The notes beneath the pieces are model-generated. The model saw only the letters and a list, made by a program, of their open reading frames with translations. It did not search any database and had not been told where the DNA came from. From the NCBI RefSeq assembly GCF_900188125.1, contig NZ_FZOW01000003.1, positions 248,001-312,000 on the forward strand: 64,000 nt of DNA. The letters are read 5' to 3'. Below, in pieces: positions 49,911 to 58,245 of this stretch (positions within the stretch are counted from its first letter, which is position 1; each line of letters begins with the position of its first letter). The translations under genes and the position numbers were made by a program. Source of the DNA: Rhodococcoides kyotonense. GTDB lineage: Bacteria; Actinomycetota; Actinomycetes; Mycobacteriales; Mycobacteriaceae.

Positions 49911-50864
49911 ATGCCAGATGCACTACGCACCGACTCCGTCGACCAGGCAGACAGCATCGACTTCTGGACGGCGGCGGTGAGCCGCACGTACGTCGATCTC
50001 GACTGCACGGTCCCGAAGGACGCGTCGGCGATCTCCGGGCACATCGAATCGACGGACCTCGCGATGCTCGGGCTGTCCAGGGTGACTGCGACGGCTCAGA
50101 ACGTGCTGAGGACACCTGCCGGTATCTCCCGTACCAGCGCCGATTACTTCCTGGTCAGCGTGCAGACGTCGGGAACGGGGATCATCGCCCAGGACGATCG
50201 GACGGCGATCCTCGAACCCGGCGACTTCGCGCTGTACGACAGCACCAGGCCCTACAGCCTTCACTTCGACGACCCGTTTGCTCAGTACGTCCTCATGCTG
50301 CCCGGCGCGACACTGCGGACGCTCGTCCGTGACACCAACGAGCTGACGGCCAGGGCGGTCTCCGGTCGTCACGGTGCCGGGAAGCTGTTGGTCAGCATGA
50401 TTTCTTCGATCATGGACGACGTCGACATGAGCGCGGCTTCGGCAGAGGCCGTGTCGCAGAGCGTCGAGTACATCCTCGTCGCGGGGCTCGTCGGGTTGAC
50501 CGGCGTCGAGAAGCCAGCCCCATATGCGGCGTCGCAACGTCTCGACGAGATCAAGCGAGCCATGACGGCCGGGCTGCGGGATCCCGATCTGACGGTGGCC
50601 AAGGTAGCTTCTGCCTTGCACTTGTCGCTCAGCACCGTGCATCGCGCGTTCGCCGGCGAGCCGTGTACCGCCAGCGAATGGATCTGGATGCAGCGACTCG
50701 ACGGCGTCAAACGTGCACTGTGCGAACCGCAGCACGCACACACGACCATCGGGGCTCTCGCTGCGTCCTGGGGTTTCACCGACCCCGCACACTTCTCCCG
50801 CGCCTTCCGCGCGCGGTTCGGGTGCACTCCGAGGGACTTTCGCGACGGTCGGCCTCCCCGGTAA
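49911..50864 (+). CDS. AraC-family regulator of the aldoxime/nitrile genes
   Basis: The 317-residue protein has an AraC_binding_2-like sensor (VSVQTSGTGIIAQDDRTAIL, EPGDFALYDSTRPYSLHFDD) and an AraC double helix-turn-helix (VASALHLSLSTVHRAFAGEP; LAASWGFTDPAHFSRAFRAR). Similar regulators control nitrile- and aldoxime-degrading genes in rhodococci. It is 17 bases after oxd with a GGGAGA site, so it autoregulates with nit-oxd. It is a paralogue of the AraC at 44037. Confidence 0.87.
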   Translation: MPDALRTDSVDQADSIDFWTAAVSRTYVDLDCTVPKDASAISGHIESTDLAMLGLSRVTATAQNVLRTPAGISRTSADYFLVSVQTSGTGIIAQDDRTAILEPGDFALYDSTRPYSLHFDDPFAQYVLMLPGATLRTLVRDTNELTARAVSGRHGAGKLLVSMISSIMDDVDMSAASAEAVSQSVEYILVAGLVGLTGVEKPAPYAASQRLDEIKRAMTAGLRDPDLTVAKVASALHLSLSTVHRAFAGEPCTASEWIWMQRLDGVKRALCEPQHAHTTIGALAASWGFTDPAHFSRAFRARFGCTPRDFRDGRPPR

Positions 50865-51011
50865 GGGAGGCCGACGGCAGCCGGGAGCGGCGCCCTGTTC
50901 GTCGGTGAGGTCATGTCGGCCGGTCTACGAACAGATCGACACGGCTGCGTGTTTCGACGCTGTTCCTGTGCGGGATCCGTGGTTGCATCGTGGCAACAGA
51001 AGGAGACACAC

Positions 51012-51821
51012 ATGCCGACCGTCGTGACCGACGACAACGTGACCCTCAGCTACATCGATCAGGGCAGCGGACCGGTGATAATGCTGATCGCAGGCTTCTG
51101 CGCACCCGCGACCAGCTGGGTGCTGCAGCAGGGCGACCTGGTCAAGGCCGGCTATCGGGTGTTGTCTGTGGACCGGCGTGGACACGGTGATTCCGACGCA
51201 CCCGAGCACGGCGCAACGATGGCGCGGCACGGTCGGGACGTTCAGAATTTTTTGGCAGCGTTGGACATCGACGACGCTGTGCTGTGCGGAGGGTCGATGG
51301 GTGCGAGCACCATCTGGTCCTACATCGAGCAGTTCGGGACCTCACGTGTGAAAGCAGTTGTGTCGGTGGACCAGACTCCGAAGATGGTCAACACCCCCGA
51401 CTGGCCAAACGGTTTCTACGGGCTGACCGAGGACAACAAGGACACGTTCTTCGCGGACGGCGTCCCCGATACGGGGAGGGGTCTACCGAAACGAAAGTCG
51501 TTGGTGGCAGCGGCGAAGCTCGTCGCCAAGCTCGGTGGGCTACCGAAGATGGCGTCGCCCGACACTCCCCCGATGAAAGCCCTGCTGCACGATCACGCGA
51601 TTGCCGATTGGCGTCCAACCGTCGCGGGAGTCGAGGTGCCGGTGTTGATGGTCGCTGGTCGAGACAGCCAGTTCTGGCCGTTCACGCATGCGGCAGACGC
51701 CGTCGCGCAGAATCCGTTCGGTCGTTCGGTCGTACTCGAGAAGTGTGGGCACGCTGCGAACATGGATCGGCCCAAGGAGTTCAACGCCGCGATGCTGAAC
51801 TTCCTCGATTCTCTGGATTGA
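51012..51821 (+). CDS. Alpha/beta hydrolase (haloperoxidase-like)
   Basis: The 269-residue soluble enzyme has the nucleophile elbow GGSMGAS (Ser95), an oxyanion-hole loop (LIAGFCAPATSW), the acid in MVAGRDSQFWP and the His in CGHAANM. It is a general alpha/beta hydrolase of the non-haem haloperoxidase/esterase group; no substrate can be given. It starts at 51012 with AGGAGA upstream and precedes the glycolate-oxidase-like gene by 22 bases, perhaps as one unit. Confidence 0.85.
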   Translation: MPTVVTDDNVTLSYIDQGSGPVIMLIAGFCAPATSWVLQQGDLVKAGYRVLSVDRRGHGDSDAPEHGATMARHGRDVQNFLAALDIDDAVLCGGSMGASTIWSYIEQFGTSRVKAVVSVDQTPKMVNTPDWPNGFYGLTEDNKDTFFADGVPDTGRGLPKRKSLVAAAKLVAKLGGLPKMASPDTPPMKALLHDHAIADWRPTVAGVEVPVLMVAGRDSQFWPFTHAADAVAQNPFGRSVVLEKCGHAANMDRPKEFNAAMLNFLDSLD

Positions 51822-51843
51822 TGGGCAGGATAGTCTCGAGTAC

Positions 51844-53211
51844 ATGCTCGTCGAACGATTGCTCGAATCTCTCCCCGCGGACCGGGTCGTCGTCGATCCC
51901 GATGTGATCGCGTCCTACCAGCACGACGAGGCCGAGTGGGCTCCCTACGCGACGCCCGCCGCCGTCGTCAGGCCGCGGACCGCCGAGGAAGTGCAGGCCG
52001 TCGTCCGCGCATGCCTCGAGCACGACGCGGCCGTCGTCACCCGTGGTGCGGGCACCGGCCTGTCCGGCGGCGCCAACGCGACCGAGGGGTGCGTCGTCCT
52101 CGCGCTCGACGGGATGGACACGATCAAGGAGATCGACCAGCTCGAGCGATATGCCGTCGTCGAGCCGGGTGTCGTCAACGATCACCTGCGCGCCGCGTGC
52201 GCCGAGCAGGGCCTCTGGTACCCACCGGATCCAGCGAGTTCACCGTGGTCCACCATCGGCGGCAACGTCGCAACCAACGCAGGTGGGTTGTGCTGCGTCA
52301 AGTACGGCGTGACGCGCGACTACGTCATGGGCATGCAAATCGTCACCGGCACGGGCGAGTTGGTGCGTTTGGGCCGTAAGACCGCGAAAGGTGTTGCGGG
52401 ATACGACCTTGCTGGTCTGATGGTCGGATCGGAGGGGACGCTGGGGGTCATCACCGAGGTGACCGTCAAGCTGCGCCCGCTCCAGGATCCGCAGCGGACT
52501 GTCGCCGGATACTTCGACTCGATCGTCGACGCAGGGCGCGCCGTAGCTGCCGTTGCCGCAGCAGGATTGACGCCGTCGGCACTCGAATTGATCGACAAGC
52601 AATGCCTCATCGCGGTCGACGCATGGAAGAACATGGGGCTGTCGGTGGAGGCGAACGTCGTACTGCTGGGACGGGTCGATACACCCGGCGACATCGGCGA
52701 CCAGGAGGCGGAGAAGATGCTGTCGTGCTTCGCCGAAGCCGGTGCGACGTGGTCCGCAGTCTCGACGGATCAAGAGGAGGCCGACGCGTTGTTCGCGGCC
52801 CGCAGGCTCGCATACCCTGCGATGGAGCGGCTCGGACCCGTGCTGACCGAGGACGTCTGTGTTCCGAAACGTCATGTACCCGAAATGCTGTCACGCATCG
52901 AGCAGATCGGGATCCGCTACGACACCACCATCGCGAACATCGCGCACGCGGGTGACGGCAACCTGCATCCGCTGCTGATCACGCCTCACGACGACATCCC
53001 TGGACGGGAGCGCGCCCAGGCTGCGTTCGACGAGATCATCGACGCTGCACTGGAACTGGGCGGAACCGTCACGGGCGAACACGGCGTCGGGCTGCTCAAG
53101 ATGGACGGGCTGGTCCAGGAACTGGACCCGGTGGTCCTCGACATGCACCGGGCCGTCAAGAACGCCCTCGATCCCCAGGGAATCCTGAATCCGGGGAAGG
53201 TCTTCTCGTGA
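51844..53211 (+). CDS. glcD: FAD-linked oxidase, GlcD-like
   Basis: The 455-residue flavoprotein has the FAD_binding_4 domain (GTGLSGGANATEGCVVLALD near residues 66-85; PWSTIGGNVATNAGG) and the FAD_oxidase_C domain ending in GEHGVGLLKMDGL. This is the glycolate oxidase/D-lactate dehydrogenase family oxidising 2-hydroxyacids. GlcE and GlcF partners are not adjacent. The TGA stop lies inside a dispersed palindrome. D-2-hydroxyacid specificity is not determined. Confidence 0.87.
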   Translation: MLVERLLESLPADRVVVDPDVIASYQHDEAEWAPYATPAAVVRPRTAEEVQAVVRACLEHDAAVVTRGAGTGLSGGANATEGCVVLALDGMDTIKEIDQLERYAVVEPGVVNDHLRAACAEQGLWYPPDPASSPWSTIGGNVATNAGGLCCVKYGVTRDYVMGMQIVTGTGELVRLGRKTAKGVAGYDLAGLMVGSEGTLGVITEVTVKLRPLQDPQRTVAGYFDSIVDAGRAVAAVAAAGLTPSALELIDKQCLIAVDAWKNMGLSVEANVVLLGRVDTPGDIGDQEAEKMLSCFAEAGATWSAVSTDQEEADALFAARRLAYPAMERLGPVLTEDVCVPKRHVPEMLSRIEQIGIRYDTTIANIAHAGDGNLHPLLITPHDDIPGRERAQAAFDEIIDAALELGGTVTGEHGVGLLKMDGLVQELDPVVLDMHRAVKNALDPQGILNPGKVFS

Positions 53212-53250
53212 GTGAAAATGTATAGCCCTCTATACATCTTCACTCACGAG
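53205..53250. terminator. Dispersed stop-codon palindrome, copy 4 (convergent ends)
   Basis: Arms CTCGTGAGTGAAAATGTATAG and CTATACATCTTCACTCACGAG (21 bp, one G-U change) around CCCT. Both convergent genes (GlcD-like and LuxR) end with stop codons inside the arms. Confidence 0.9.
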
Positions 53251-55006
53251 CGTCGGAGCCGCCTATCCACGGCGGCAGTCGGAATACACTGTCCGCCTGA
53301 GGGTCCGGGCTGAGAATCCGATGCTTTCCGTCCTGAATCTGATACACCAGGTGCGCCTGCGCGAGCGACGCATCCGCTGAGGCCATCGGATAGGCCACTG
53401 CCGCTTGCCCTTTGCCTCCGAGGTAGTACGAGCCGTTGACGCCTCGGTGCACGAGGTTTCGGATTTCCTGGGACACCTTGTTGTAGTCGCGCGGGGATGC
53501 CGAGCGCGACCACGCGTCGGCCAGAATCATGGTGCGGTCGTATGAGATTCCAGCGTGCGACCGGCCCGGAAAGACTCCATAGGCCCGCTTGTACCGTTCG
53601 GCGAATCCCTTGCTCACGGGGTCGGAGTAGGTACCGGTCACGGTGGCCCACAGAATGCCGTTCGCGCGCTCGCCGAGCTGCTCGCGAAATTCCGGAATCG
53701 ACGGCGCATAGAGGCTGTAAATCAGTGTGTCCGGCATGTTTTCGAGCAGTGCGCGGATCGTCGCGACAGTCCCGTCGACGAAGTAGTGTCCGATCAGCAC
53801 AGCGGCAGGCGCGATGGTCCGAACCTGTCCCGCGGCTTCGACCCAATCCTTGGTGGTCGGCCCGACCCTGACTACGTCGAGCGACCATCCCTCCGCCTCA
53901 GCGAGCTCTGCAGCTCTGTCGAGGCCGAGATTCGATACCTTCCACGCGCCCAGCAGAACCACAAGCCTTCTCGACGACGGGTTCCATCGACCTCGATCAT
54001 GCAGTCCCGCAAGGAATTGAACGAACCCAGGCCCGTAATTGGTATCGCTCGGACAGACCTGGAAAATGCGGCCGTACCGCGACGGATCGTGTTCGACGCG
54101 TTGCACCATCGCATCGAGAGTGGCCGCGTGCAGATACGGCGCGCCGTACTCGGCGGCAACTTCGTGTGCGACTTCCTGCCAAGCGAAGTAGCCGGAAGTG
54201 ATGGCGTCGACACCCCTGCCCGCAAGCTCGAGCATTCCCTTCTCGATGCTGTCCTCGGAGACGATGTCGACGTCTGCCGTCGCAAGTTCGACCCGGCGAC
54301 CGCATACGCCTCCCCTGGCGTTGATCTCTGCGAGCGCCAACTCGGTCCCTCGGACCATCTCCTCGCCGTCGGCGCGCGCGATGCCGGTGATCGGGACGGC
54401 GGATCCGATGACGAGTGGCTGCAGCCGAATCCTGCGGGAAGCCGGCACGAGCCGTTTCACCGGCGCTGTGGCCGACGCACGCACCAGCGCGAGATGCTCG
54501 AATCCGTCGGTTCCTCCTGGCACCGGCAGTCGCGTCATTCCCTCGTCGAGCGCCTTCGTTGCGGCAGCGGTGCGACTCTTGACTCCGAGCTTGGCCAACA
54601 CTCGGTCGACGTGCGTGGTGACCGTTCGTGGGCTCAGCCAGAGCCGGTCGGCGATGTCCTGGTTGGTGAGGCCGCCTGCGAGCAGGGTCACGACGTCGAC
54701 CTCGCGTGCGGTCAGTCCCCAGAGCAGCTCGACATCCTTGGTGATCGTCACTTCGGCACGCGGTTCGGCACCTGCGTCGACGAGCGAGATCGAGACGGCG
54801 AGGAGCTGTTTGTTCGGCGACAGCCACCGAAACCGCGCCTCGACGAGGTCGTCGCGGACGAGCCCGACAGCGATCTCGGCTATCTCGGCCGGAATCACCG
54901 TCAGAGGTCCGGCGTCGGCGACCCGCGTGTGTTCGACGGTCCCGTCGGGACGGACGAGGTAACTTGCCGCGACGACGGCTGTGTCCGTGTGCTGGTGCAA
55001 CTTCAC
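53240..55006 (-). CDS. LuxR-type regulator fused to an AmiC-like ligand-binding domain
   Basis: This 588-residue protein has a small N-terminal sensor-like part (1-92), a LuxR/GerE helix-turn-helix (about 97-155: LLWGLTAREVDVVTLLAGGL, SPRTVTTHVDRVLAKLGV) and then a type I periplasmic-binding fold (about 198-575: GSAVPITGIARADGEEMVRG, GPGFVQFLAGL, SHAGISYDRTMILADAW). There is no signal peptide or membrane helix, so the binding domain is cytoplasmic, as in AmiC, which senses amides. It ends the ten-gene eut/ABC/amidase unit and is likely its regulator. The domain order (HTH before binding protein) is unusual. GTG 55006 is the likely start; an open frame to 55234 overlaps eutC. Confidence 0.85.
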   Translation of the reverse strand: MKLHQHTDTAVVAASYLVRPDGTVEHTRVADAGPLTVIPAEIAEIAVGLVRDDLVEARFRWLSPNKQLLAVSISLVDAGAEPRAEVTITKDVELLWGLTAREVDVVTLLAGGLTNQDIADRLWLSPRTVTTHVDRVLAKLGVKSRTAAATKALDEGMTRLPVPGGTDGFEHLALVRASATAPVKRLVPASRRIRLQPLVIGSAVPITGIARADGEEMVRGTELALAEINARGGVCGRRVELATADVDIVSEDSIEKGMLELAGRGVDAITSGYFAWQEVAHEVAAEYGAPYLHAATLDAMVQRVEHDPSRYGRIFQVCPSDTNYGPGFVQFLAGLHDRGRWNPSSRRLVVLLGAWKVSNLGLDRAAELAEAEGWSLDVVRVGPTTKDWVEAAGQVRTIAPAAVLIGHYFVDGTVATIRALLENMPDTLIYSLYAPSIPEFREQLGERANGILWATVTGTYSDPVSKGFAERYKRAYGVFPGRSHAGISYDRTMILADAWSRSASPRDYNKVSQEIRNLVHRGVNGSYYLGGKGQAAVAYPMASADASLAQAHLVYQIQDGKHRILSPDPQADSVFRLPPWIGGSDARE

Positions 55007-55097
55007 TGGCGACGAGCCTTTCCGACCTAGAACCGAAGCGTTCCCCGCCCTGGTCAGGACACTAATCCGGAAACCGGCATCGCTTGTGTCGAACGAG

Positions 55098-55838
55098 TTA
55101 AATCCGTTCGATTTCTGCCCGGACTGCCGGAAGCGCGAGGTTCTCCTTGATCGCGACTCCGCTGTACCGTCGCGCCTGCATCTGGGCTGCCAGATCCAGA
55201 ATCCGGTCGGCCGCGTCGTCTGGCCGGACCCCACGGGCGTGGATGTTGGCGACGAGGTTGCGATCGGCGTCGTTGTTCCCCGGGCCTGGACGCCAGCCCA
55301 TGTACGCGGAAAGACTGTCTGCGGCGCGAAGCCCCGGTCGCTCCCCGATCAGGAGCACGACGACGCCCGATCCGAGGATGCGGCCGACGTCGTTCATCAC
55401 GCCCACCCGGCAGTTCCGGACGGTGACGATCCGTCCGCACGTCCACCCGAGAGATCTCGCGCCGGCCATGAGCCCTGGAAGAAGTAGCGGCACTTGCCGC
55501 GCTACGGCCGTGCCGGACAACCCGTCGCCGAGGACGATCTGCAGGTCGGCATCCCGCGTCCCGATGCGCGCGAGCTCGGCGCGGGATTCGGTGTCGAGGA
55601 CGCGTCCGAGATCGGGACGCACCAGGTACTGGTCGCGATCGGCGGCGGCGGTACGCAAGTGAACCGCGTCCTCGGCCAGGGAGCCGGAGGTGAAGTCCAC
55701 CTCCGTATGGACGGCGTCGCGGGCCGTCGCGTGGTCCGCTCGAAGCTGGAGCAGCAACGACGTCGGATATGCCGTGCCTGCCCGCCCGACGCGAATCCGG
55801 GCCGGCGTGAGATCGGCCAGTGCCGGGGTCGGTTTCAT
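55098..55838 (-). CDS. eutC: Ethanolamine ammonia-lyase small subunit
   Basis: EutC pairs with EutB to convert ethanolamine to acetaldehyde and ammonia using adenosylcobalamin. The 246-residue protein has the family pattern: RIRVGRAGTAYPTSLLLQLR, DGLSGTAVARQVPLLLPGL, RNCRVGVMNDVGRIL, VVLLIGERPGLRAADSLSAY and a conserved NIHARG segment. It overlaps eutB by four bases (ATGA). Length is typical. Confidence 0.93.
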   Translation of the reverse strand: MKPTPALADLTPARIRVGRAGTAYPTSLLLQLRADHATARDAVHTEVDFTSGSLAEDAVHLRTAAADRDQYLVRPDLGRVLDTESRAELARIGTRDADLQIVLGDGLSGTAVARQVPLLLPGLMAGARSLGWTCGRIVTVRNCRVGVMNDVGRILGSGVVVLLIGERPGLRAADSLSAYMGWRPGPGNNDADRNLVANIHARGVRPDDAADRILDLAAQMQARRYSGVAIKENLALPAVRAEIERI

Positions 55839-57235
55839 CGCGCACCGATCGCCGGCAGAGCTCGCGCACCCACCGAAGTCCACCACGCCTCGGGGAGTTC
55901 GAAGACACCCTGGCCAGGATCCCAGCCCTGTTGCCGCGACAACCACGCTGCGAATTCCGGCGCCGGGCCGCTGCCGAGCAGCCTGCGCACGCTGGCGATG
56001 TCGTGATAGCTGGTGGACTGGTAGTTCAGCATGACGTCGTCGCCTGCCGGAACACCCATGACGAACGTGCATCCGGCCAGCGCCAGCAACGACAGAAGGT
56101 TGTCGTTGTCGTTCTGATCGGAGTCGACGTGGTTGGTGTAGCAGACGTCGCAGCCCATCGGCAGCCCCATCAACTTGCCGACGAAATGGTCTTCGAGTCC
56201 TGCGCGGGTGATCTGGCGCGAGTTGGCGAGGTACTCGGGTCCGATGAATCCGACGACCGAATTGACGAGGAACGGATCGTACAGACGCGCGACGGCCTGA
56301 GCCCGTGCCTCCAGTGTCAATTGGTCGACGCCGTGGTGTGCGTCGGCGGACAGCGCGCTCCCCTGACCCGTCTCGAAGTACATGAACTGCGATCCGACGA
56401 ATTCCTCGGCCCGTCCGCGATGTGAGTCCGCGACCGCGTCACGCCCCTCTGCCAACATCGACAACGAGATGCCGAAACTACGATTCGCCGCCTCGGTGCC
56501 CGCCACCGACTGGAAGAGCAAGTCCACCGGTGCCCCGCGCTCCAGCGCGGCGAGCTGAGTGGTGATGTGCGAGAGCACGCACGATTGCGTCGGCGCGCCG
56601 GTGAGTTCGATCAAATCGTGAATCGCGTGCAGCACACGGCCCACGGTCTGTGGTGACTCGGTTGCGGGATTGACCCCGATGACCGCGTCGCCGCAGCCGT
56701 ACATGAGACCGTCCAACGTGGACAGCATGATTCCCGTGACATCGTCGGTCGGATGGTTGGGCTGAATGCGGCATCCGAACACACCACGCTCGCCCTGGGT
56801 GTTCCGACATTTGGTCACCACGGTCAACCGCGATGCTGCGACGACCAGATCGAGATTGCTCATCAATTTGGCAGTGGCAGCGGCGATTTCAGGACCTATC
56901 GCCGACGCCAACCCTCCCGACCATTCCGCCGGAAAGTCCTCGGACAGAACCACTTCGCGAAACTCTCCGACGGTCAGTGACGAGATCGACCGAAACTGCT
57001 CGACGTCGATTGCCGCGTGCACGGCATCGGCCACCGAATCCTCGACGACAGGTCGATCGTGGAGACTACCCAGCGTTTCCTCCGACAGCGCGATCTTGGC
57101 CGCGACGCGCTCTCGGTCGGAACGTGCTGCGATGCCGGCCAATTCATCGCCCGACTTGACCTCGTTGGCTTTGGCCAACACTTCGTTCAGTGAGTCGAAG
57201 CGGAACCGCTCGCCCGACACCAAAGCCTTGTACAT
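55835..57235 (-). CDS. eutB: Ethanolamine ammonia-lyase large subunit
   Basis: EutB is the catalytic TIM-barrel subunit binding ethanolamine and B12. The 466-residue protein has CRNTQGERGVFGCRIQPNHP, DGLMYGCGDAVIGVNPA, YFETGQGSALSADAHHGVDQ and MGLPMGCDVCYTNHVDSDQND, all diagnostic. It overlaps eutC by four bases and is eight bases after the permease. No EutA reactivase, EutH or microcompartment shell genes are near, so this is the soluble, non-compartment form seen in actinobacteria. Confidence 0.95.
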   Translation of the reverse strand: MYKALVSGERFRFDSLNEVLAKANEVKSGDELAGIAARSDRERVAAKIALSEETLGSLHDRPVVEDSVADAVHAAIDVEQFRSISSLTVGEFREVVLSEDFPAEWSGGLASAIGPEIAAATAKLMSNLDLVVAASRLTVVTKCRNTQGERGVFGCRIQPNHPTDDVTGIMLSTLDGLMYGCGDAVIGVNPATESPQTVGRVLHAIHDLIELTGAPTQSCVLSHITTQLAALERGAPVDLLFQSVAGTEAANRSFGISLSMLAEGRDAVADSHRGRAEEFVGSQFMYFETGQGSALSADAHHGVDQLTLEARAQAVARLYDPFLVNSVVGFIGPEYLANSRQITRAGLEDHFVGKLMGLPMGCDVCYTNHVDSDQNDNDNLLSLLALAGCTFVMGVPAGDDVMLNYQSTSYHDIASVRRLLGSGPAPEFAAWLSRQQGWDPGQGVFELPEAWWTSVGARALPAIGAR

Positions 57236-57243
57236 GTGACTCC

Positions 57244-58245
57244 TCAGGACCGTCGGCGGGCAGCGGAATCCAGTGCGACAGCGGCGATCACGATGAGGCC
57301 CTTGGCAATCAGCTGCCAATGCTGACTGACGTTGAGGCTGTAGAACACGTTGGTCAGTGTGGCGAGGATCAGCAGACCCACCGCCGAACGCCACATCGCG
57401 CCTTCTCCGCCCCGCAACGACGTGCCGCCGACCACCACGATGGCAATGGCGTCGAGAGCGATGTTGGCTCCGACGTCGGCCTGCCCGACTGCAAGTCGCG
57501 ACGCGTCGATCATTCCCGCGATGGCCGCGAGCGCGCCGGTCAGGACGTAGACACTTGCCGTGATGGACGGGACCCTCAGTCCCGACAGCCAGCCGGCTTC
57601 GGTGTTACCGCCAACGGCCTGCACGTTGCGGCCGATCGTCGTCTTGGCCAGCACGATTCCGCCGACGACCATCGTGAGGATCAGAATGAAGATCGGCGTC
57701 GGGAGGCCGAGTGTGTGCGACTTCGACAGTGCCTGGAATCCCGGCTGCGAGACGATGAACGGCGCAGAGTTCGAGTAGATGTACGCCAGTCCCGAGATGA
57801 CCGACGCCGAACCGAGCGTCGCGACGAACGGGTTGATGTGCAGCTTCGCGACCAGCAACCCGTTGGCGAGTCCGCACAGCAGACCGGCAGCGAGTGCTGC
57901 AGCTCCGGCCAATGCCACCGAGCCGGTCGAGATCGTCACGCCTGCGAACACAGTGGAACCCAAAGCGTATGTGGCACCTACCGATAGGTCGAACCCACCG
58001 GAGATGATCACGAAGGTCATGCCGACGGCGATGATGCCGACCGCAGCGTTCTGGACCAGGATGTCCCTGATGTTGGCAGGCGCGAGGAAGCCGTCGTACA
58101 GGAATGTCGCGACGATCACGAGCAGAACCAGCACCACAAGCATGCTGTACTTCACGAGAAAGACGCTCGGACTTGTCTTGTTACGCGGCTCTTTTCCCGG
58201 TGTGGGGCTGCTCGCGACCGCGCTTGTGTCGATCGATGTACTCAT
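57244..58245 (-). CDS. ABC importer permease, RbsC/sugar type
   Basis: The 333-residue protein has eight to ten membrane helices and the sugar-type BPD_transp_2 signature GMTFVIISGGFDLSVGATYA, with IALDAIAIVVVGGTSLRGG near the C-terminus. It is the permease of the carbohydrate uptake CUT2 (ribose/autoinducer) family. It overlaps the ATPase gene by four bases. The transported compound is presumably the substrate of the downstream enzymes. Confidence 0.92.
   Translation of the reverse strand: MSTSIDTSAVASSPTPGKEPRNKTSPSVFLVKYSMLVVLVLLVIVATFLYDGFLAPANIRDILVQNAAVGIIAVGMTFVIISGGFDLSVGATYALGSTVFAGVTISTGSVALAGAAALAAGLLCGLANGLLVAKLHINPFVATLGSASVISGLAYIYSNSAPFIVSQPGFQALSKSHTLGLPTPIFILILTMVVGGIVLAKTTIGRNVQAVGGNTEAGWLSGLRVPSITASVYVLTGALAAIAGMIDASRLAVGQADVGANIALDAIAIVVVGGTSLRGGEGAMWRSAVGLLILATLTNVFYSLNVSQHWQLIAKGLIVIAAVALDSAARRRS

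Noticed and set aside
53240..57235. Ethanolamine microcompartment locus
   Set aside because: No shell proteins, EutA, EutE, EutD or EutH are present; only EutBC is.
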